Assembly (NCBI GenBank): GCA_013820875.1
Contig: JACDHS010000001.1
Span: 1 to 64,000 of the forward strand
DNA from: Verrucomicrobiota bacterium
GTDB taxonomy: Bacteria; Verrucomicrobiota; Verrucomicrobiia; Limisphaerales; JACDHS01
DNA: 64,000 bases
Direction of reading: 5' to 3'
Part shown: in pieces, positions 59,877 to 64,000 of the stretch
Numbering within the stretch: the stretch's first letter is position 1
Layout: the number at the start of each line of letters is the position of its first letter
Program-made: the position numbers and the translations under genes
Notes under the pieces: model-generated
The model's database searches: none
Seen by the model: only the letters and a program-made list of their open reading frames with translations
What the model was told of the DNA's origin: nothing

Positions 59877-62800
59877 ATGAAGAAGCTAGCGCTCATTTTC
59901 AGCCTCGTTTGCACTGGACTCATTGTTTTCCAACTCATTCCTGACCGGCGGGATGTCTTGTCTCCTTCCATTACCGCAATGCCGAGTGAGACGTCTTTAG
60001 GCCGCGCAGTTGCAGCGCCGAATCCAAACGCCATCAGAGCAACACTCAGTCAGCAGTTCGCGACCGCGATTACAGAAGATTCGGTTCCACGAGGGAATCC
60101 GCTCCTGGCGGAGAATGCCGCGTTGCCAGAACCTGTTCCAGAACCTGTCTTTACCGAATTCCTTGAGTGGACTGAAAAGTTTATTGGAGCAGACGCTCAC
60201 GGGCGCACGGCGCTGGAAGTCCAGGGAATTGCGCTCGCCGGGGAACGCCGCGAAGCCATGGCGGAAATGATCAAGCACGATCCGGAACGCGCGTTGCAAT
60301 TGGCGGTATCGTTCGGCCTGCGAGGAAAGCTGCCGGCCTCCATCACCGGTTTTTTGGAACAACGCGTCAGCGGTTGCGGGACGATAGACACATGGGCTGC
60401 GGCGCACGAGGATGACGATCATTCATCGTGTGCGATACATCAGTTTATGACGTTGGATGAACGTGAATTTGAAGTGTTCACGTACGGGGGCAGGGTGGGG
60501 CATTCCCGGGAGAACGTTTCTGTTCACGGCATCGCTGTGGGTAAATTGCTCGCCATTCATGAAGATCCGGTGCGCGTGTTGGAACCGGACGAAGCGGCCC
60601 AGATCAAAGCCGTAAACAAACTTTGCGCTGTGGACGATTTTCCAACCGACTCGTTTGGAGAAGAAACGATTGTTGAAATTGCGGGGAAAATGGTTTCGCT
60701 CTGCAAGGTTGAGCATCTGCATGACTTTAACGGGCAACTGATTGAGGCGGAAAACAAATTCACGCTCGCCTCTCAATGGACTGAGGGTGAAAAGAAAATC
60801 CTCTTTATTCGCGTCCGGTATCCGGATGATTCAACGACACCGGTTGGTCTCGGCACTTTGACCAACATGCTGAATAACTCCCGCCCATTTTATAGAAACA
60901 CCTCGTACGGCCGGACCGGATTGGCGACTTTCACGGATGGTACACTGGCGACCTCCACTGTTTTGTTGATGCCGCAAAACAAGAATACCTACACCAGCCT
61001 TACTACGATTCTTAACCACGCCAAAAAAGCCGCGCACGATGCCGGTTACAATACGAACAACTTTAATTTTCACGTGGTTTGCTCCGTCAAAACTCCGGTT
61101 ACCTCCGTAAACGCAGTTGCAAGAGTTGGCAGTTCAGGAGTGCTGATGAACGGTTATTTTTCGTCCACTTCGGGTCTTCTCAACCATGAACTCGGTCACA
61201 ACTACGGTGTCTATCATTCCAACTTCAAAACGTTGAATGATTACGGCGACATCTTCGACGTGATGGGCGGGGACGCAGGCGGTTGGGATTTAACGAGGCA
61301 ACATTTCAACACCGAACACAAAGCGCGCCTTGACTGGATCAAAAGCAGCGAACGAACAACTGTCACCGCAAGCGGACTTTACACCCTTTATCCGCACGAC
61401 ATCACCAATTCGCTTGGTAAAGGTCTGCTTGGTTTAAAGGTGCCGATCAATTCCAGCAAAAACTACTGGGTGGAATATCGTCGGCAATACGGTGACAACA
61501 CATGGCTGCTGAATGGCGCGGGATTGCGCACCGGCTGGAATAACCTCGACTCGCGTGGAACCTATTTAATCGATACGACCCCCAATTCTGACAGTAACGC
61601 GAACCGCGAAAGAAGGGATTCACCGGTCGTGATTGGACGCACCTTTTCGGATAGCAGCGCTGGCATTCACGTTACCCCCGTGGGATTGGGCGGCACTTCG
61701 CCTCAATCGCTGATTGTGAGAGTGAACCTCGGCACTTTTTCCGGTAACAGGCCGCCAACCCTCTCGCTGAGTGGCCGCACCAGTGCAATGGTCGGTGAGG
61801 CGATCACACTTACTGCCAACGCCAATGATCTTGATGGCGACGAACTGGCCTATTACTGGGACTTCAGCAACTCGCAGTTTGATTCGCAAAATGACCCCAC
61901 CATCATCAGGAGTTGGGCATCGGCGGGAACCTACACCGTTCGCTGTTCCGTCACCGATATGAAAGGCGGCGGCGCGACCAACACGACGACGATCACCATC
62001 ACGACAACTCCTGTTCCGCCCAGCATTACGAGTCAACCGCAGAGTCAAACCAATACCATTGGAGCGAATGTCACTTTCAATGTGAGTGCAACCGGCACCG
62101 CCCCGCTCAGCTACCAATGGCGCTTCAACACAACCAATCTGGTGGGCGCAACGCATTCGGCTTACACGCGGAACAACATTCAACTGAACGATGCCGGGAA
62201 TTATTCGGTCATTGTCAGCAATGCCGCGGCAGCCGTTACCAGTGCTAATGCGCTACTCACTCTGGCGAGTTCGCCTGGAACGAATTATCCACCGTTGCTC
62301 GCGTCGATTGAGAATCGCACGGTTTATTCCGGCAGCACCCTGACTATTACCAATGCTGCTTTCGATCCAAACCCGGCCGACACGTTGACTTTCAGTCTCG
62401 ATCCTGGCGCGCCGCCAACGGCTTTTGTTCATCCGGTCAGCGGCATCTTCACATGGACACCTTCGGATGCGGATGCGAACTCATCTCACCCCATCACAGT
62501 CCGCGTCACCGACAACGGCAGTCCGCCATTGAGCGGTGCATCGAGTTTTTCAGTGACAGTCTTGCCTGCCAATAAACCGCCTTTGTTAAATCCGATTGCA
62601 AATTGGACCCTCTACGCGGGTGGTTCAGTGACATTCACGAACTTTGCTTTCGATGCGGATTCCAATGATACCCTGACATTCAGCCTGGATCCGGGAGCGC
62701 CACCGGGTGCGAGCCTGGATCCTGCGAGCGGTGTTTTCGTTTGGAACACGAGCGACAGCGATCCCAGTTCAACAAACGCCATTACTGTACGCGTGACGGA

Positions 62801-63089
62801 TGATGGCGAACCGCCGTTGAGCGGCACGGCGAATTTCACCATCATCGTCCATGAAAAACCGAAGCTTGAAAATGTCTCGGCATCAGCGATTACGGTTATC
62901 CTGAATTGGAGCGCCATTCCGGACAAAATTTACCGGGTGCAATTTAAAAACAGTATGTCCGATGCAGTCTGGCAGACGCTGGGTTCGGACGTGGTGGCGA
63001 GTGGTTCAACAGCTTCAACTTCGGACGATACGGCGGGCAGTGTGCCGCAACGATTTTATCGAATTTTGGTGGTGACCGATGGCAACTAA
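59877..63089 (+). CDS. Secreted metzincin-like metallopeptidase with PKD/Ig/cadherin tail
   Basis: 1070 residues from the ATG at 59877 (a GTG at 59865 is the longer option), with signal peptide 'KKLALIFSLVCTGLIVFQL'. The zinc site is 'LLNHELGHNYGVYHS' (HExxHxxGxxH; His ~437) and a Met-turn-like 'FDVMGGD' follows ~25 residues later. The domain resembles gametolysin (M11)-type peptidases. The ~300 residues before it may be a propeptide. After the catalytic part come a PKD domain ('AYYWDFSNSQFDSQN' region), an Ig domain, two He_PIG/cadherin-like domains, and a C-terminal module ending 'PQRFYRILVVTDGN'. Exported, probably degrades structural proteins or glycoproteins. It shares its tail modules and C-terminus with the SpoIID protein and lies in the same regulon. 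Confidence 0.9.
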   Translation: MKKLALIFSLVCTGLIVFQLIPDRRDVLSPSITAMPSETSLGRAVAAPNPNAIRATLSQQFATAITEDSVPRGNPLLAENAALPEPVPEPVFTEFLEWTEKFIGADAHGRTALEVQGIALAGERREAMAEMIKHDPERALQLAVSFGLRGKLPASITGFLEQRVSGCGTIDTWAAAHEDDDHSSCAIHQFMTLDEREFEVFTYGGRVGHSRENVSVHGIAVGKLLAIHEDPVRVLEPDEAAQIKAVNKLCAVDDFPTDSFGEETIVEIAGKMVSLCKVEHLHDFNGQLIEAENKFTLASQWTEGEKKILFIRVRYPDDSTTPVGLGTLTNMLNNSRPFYRNTSYGRTGLATFTDGTLATSTVLLMPQNKNTYTSLTTILNHAKKAAHDAGYNTNNFNFHVVCSVKTPVTSVNAVARVGSSGVLMNGYFSSTSGLLNHELGHNYGVYHSNFKTLNDYGDIFDVMGGDAGGWDLTRQHFNTEHKARLDWIKSSERTTVTASGLYTLYPHDITNSLGKGLLGLKVPINSSKNYWVEYRRQYGDNTWLLNGAGLRTGWNNLDSRGTYLIDTTPNSDSNANRERRDSPVVIGRTFSDSSAGIHVTPVGLGGTSPQSLIVRVNLGTFSGNRPPTLSLSGRTSAMVGEAITLTANANDLDGDELAYYWDFSNSQFDSQNDPTIIRSWASAGTYTVRCSVTDMKGGGATNTTTITITTTPVPPSITSQPQSQTNTIGANVTFNVSATGTAPLSYQWRFNTTNLVGATHSAYTRNNIQLNDAGNYSVIVSNAAAAVTSANALLTLASSPGTNYPPLLASIENRTVYSGSTLTITNAAFDPNPADTLTFSLDPGAPPTAFVHPVSGIFTWTPSDADANSSHPITVRVTDNGSPPLSGASSFSVTVLPANKPPLLNPIANWTLYAGGSVTFTNFAFDADSNDTLTFSLDPGAPPGASLDPASGVFVWNTSDSDPSSTNAITVRVTDDGEPPLSGTANFTIIVHEKPKLENVSASAITVILNWSAIPDKIYRVQFKNSMSDAVWQTLGSDVVASGSTASTSDDTAGSVPQRFYRILVVTDGN

Positions 63090-63190
63090 CGAAGTGCGAA
63101 GCGTTCCCAACTTGGTCAGGGTTTAAATTGGAGAATTTCACCCAACAAGCGGTTTATTGACCAAGCTGTTTTCCCTCGCAAATCTTTGGA

Positions 63191-64000
63191 TTAGCGTTGA
63201 TGAGCGCAGTTAAGCGGTTCAGGAACTGCCGAATAGGTTCCCGTCTTTATCCTGACTACCTCGCTCGGTCCACTTTCCCCGCCGTTATTCACCGCTGAAA
63301 TCATGATTTCCAACGTCGCATCGCGTGGCAACTCTTCCAGGTTGAAATCCGGATCGGCTGGACTGCCGACATAACGAAAATCTTCCTCCACCCCGACCAC
63401 TTTCGCGCGCACCCGATAATATTCTGCACGCGGCGTTTTATCCCATTTCACCGCCGCAACCTCCTCACCGACCAACTCCGCTGTCACATTGGCCGGCGCG
63501 GCCGGACGTTGTTTCCGGCCCGGCATATTGAAACCAAAGGCCATCCAACGCGGATCCAGCGGCGACAATTTCATCCCCATTTCATTGAGCAATAACCGGA
63601 GCGTCTGGCGCAATTGCAGCGCCTTCTTCTCCCGCACATTGAACAGCGATTTCAACACCGCTTCCTGTGCCAGCACCGCAGAACGTGCCGCGCCCAATCC
63701 GCTCGAAAGCGCTTTGGCGCGACTTGCCGTGATATTCAACACCGCGTTCTCATGCGCCGGACGCAGCCCCAGGTAATGGGCAAAGGACAGCAGCAACGGC
63801 TGCAACTCCGGTGCGAGCGATGGCACCGTCAACGAATTCACAAAACCGGTCCCATTCCATGCCTCGCCATACTTGTTACCCAGGTGCGGTTTCAACACAT
63901 CCCGCGTCGTCATCGAAAATGCCCGCGCCTCCGCCACCGATGGACGCAGCACCTCCTTGCGCGAGGTCATCTCCAGTTTCCCCGCGTCATAATTTCCACA
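63191..64000 (-). CDS. Fn3 domain protein, 5' end outside the window (paralogue of the first gene)
   Basis: The last 269 codons of a gene whose start lies beyond the window end; the frame is open up to base 64000, with 'CGNYDAGKLE' before the first internal ATG at 63970. It shares with the first gene 'RDVLKPHLG', 'AW.GTGFVNSLTVP', 'MAFGFNMPG', and the whole Fn3 module ('VKWDKTPRAEYYRVRAKVVG'). Function unknown. The ~100-nt gap before it contains a 'TTAGCGTTGATGAGCGCAG' fragment like the intergenic repeats near 36.8 kb. Confidence 0.8.
   Translation of the reverse strand, partial: CGNYDAGKLEMTSRKEVLRPSVAEARAFSMTTRDVLKPHLGNKYGEAWNGTGFVNSLTVPSLAPELQPLLLSFAHYLGLRPAHENAVLNITASRAKALSSGLGAARSAVLAQEAVLKSLFNVREKKALQLRQTLRLLLNEMGMKLSPLDPRWMAFGFNMPGRKQRPAAPANVTAELVGEEVAAVKWDKTPRAEYYRVRAKVVGVEEDFRYVGSPADPDFNLEELPRDATLEIMISAVNNGGESGPSEVVRIKTGTYSAVPEPLNCAHQR

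Overview
The window looks like chromosomal DNA of a soil or freshwater Verrucomicrobium (Pedosphaera/Limisphaerales type). The grounds are family content only: secreted sulfatases, MocA-type and FAD_oxidored-type secreted oxidoreductases, CehA/McbA metallohydrolases, a prepilin-like protein of the DUF1559 kind, very large Ig-like/autotransporter-strand proteins, and C-termini ending in a 'QRFYR' motif. I saw no rRNA, tRNA, CRISPR array, transposase or phage gene.

Layout. 0-12.3 kb is mixed metabolic and housekeeping material: an Fn3 protein, a Gfo/Idh/MocA oxidoreductase and a PIG-L deacetylase separated by an apparently inserted GIY-YIG protein and a small protein, an SGNH hydrolase, a TPMT-like methyltransferase, an XPD/DinG-like helicase, a secreted FAD enzyme, and an HscB/A-type iron-sulfur pair. 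12.5-16.2 kb encodes a two-component system: a sensor kinase with an extracytoplasmic beta-propeller/Y_Y_Y sensor, and a NarL/LuxR-type response regulator. 16.4-36 kb carries secreted hydrolases: two metallophosphoesterases, three sulfatases (one frameshifted), a phosphodiester glycosidase, two CehA-like PHP proteins, plus a ribulokinase, a sodium:solute symporter, an FAD enzyme and a prepilin. 36.2-37.1 kb is a repeat-rich intergenic block. 37.2-63.1 kb holds five giant secreted proteins and a lipoprotein amidase; two of the giants contain a SpoIID-type peptidoglycan-cleaving domain and one is a metzincin-like protease. The last gene (cut by the window end) is a paralogue of the first.

The main finding is a regulatory one. 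Ten copies of a 16-bp inverted repeat, TCRCTCA-NN-YGAGYGA, always followed by T on the gene side, lie just upstream of gene groups. At most sites a TATA-like -10 element follows 21-27 nt later. They precede the response regulator, a phosphatase, the sulfatase pair, the glycosidase/phosphatase pair, the CehA/sulfatase pair, the prepilin, three giant protein genes, and the SpoIID/amidase pair. The 7-2-7 geometry is the one known for NarL-family regulators, and the only such regulator here sits beside the first two sites. I infer a local regulon in which the kinase senses a breakdown product outside the cytoplasm and the regulator switches on a secreted scavenging and wall-cleaving set.

Within that set, a SpoIID-domain protein and an N-acetylmuramoyl-L-alanine amidase are adjacent and probably co-transcribed. 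This resembles the amidase plus lytic transglycosylase logic of the sporulation SpoIIP/SpoIID pair, but in a non-sporulating lineage and on giant modular proteins. This functional reading is inference.
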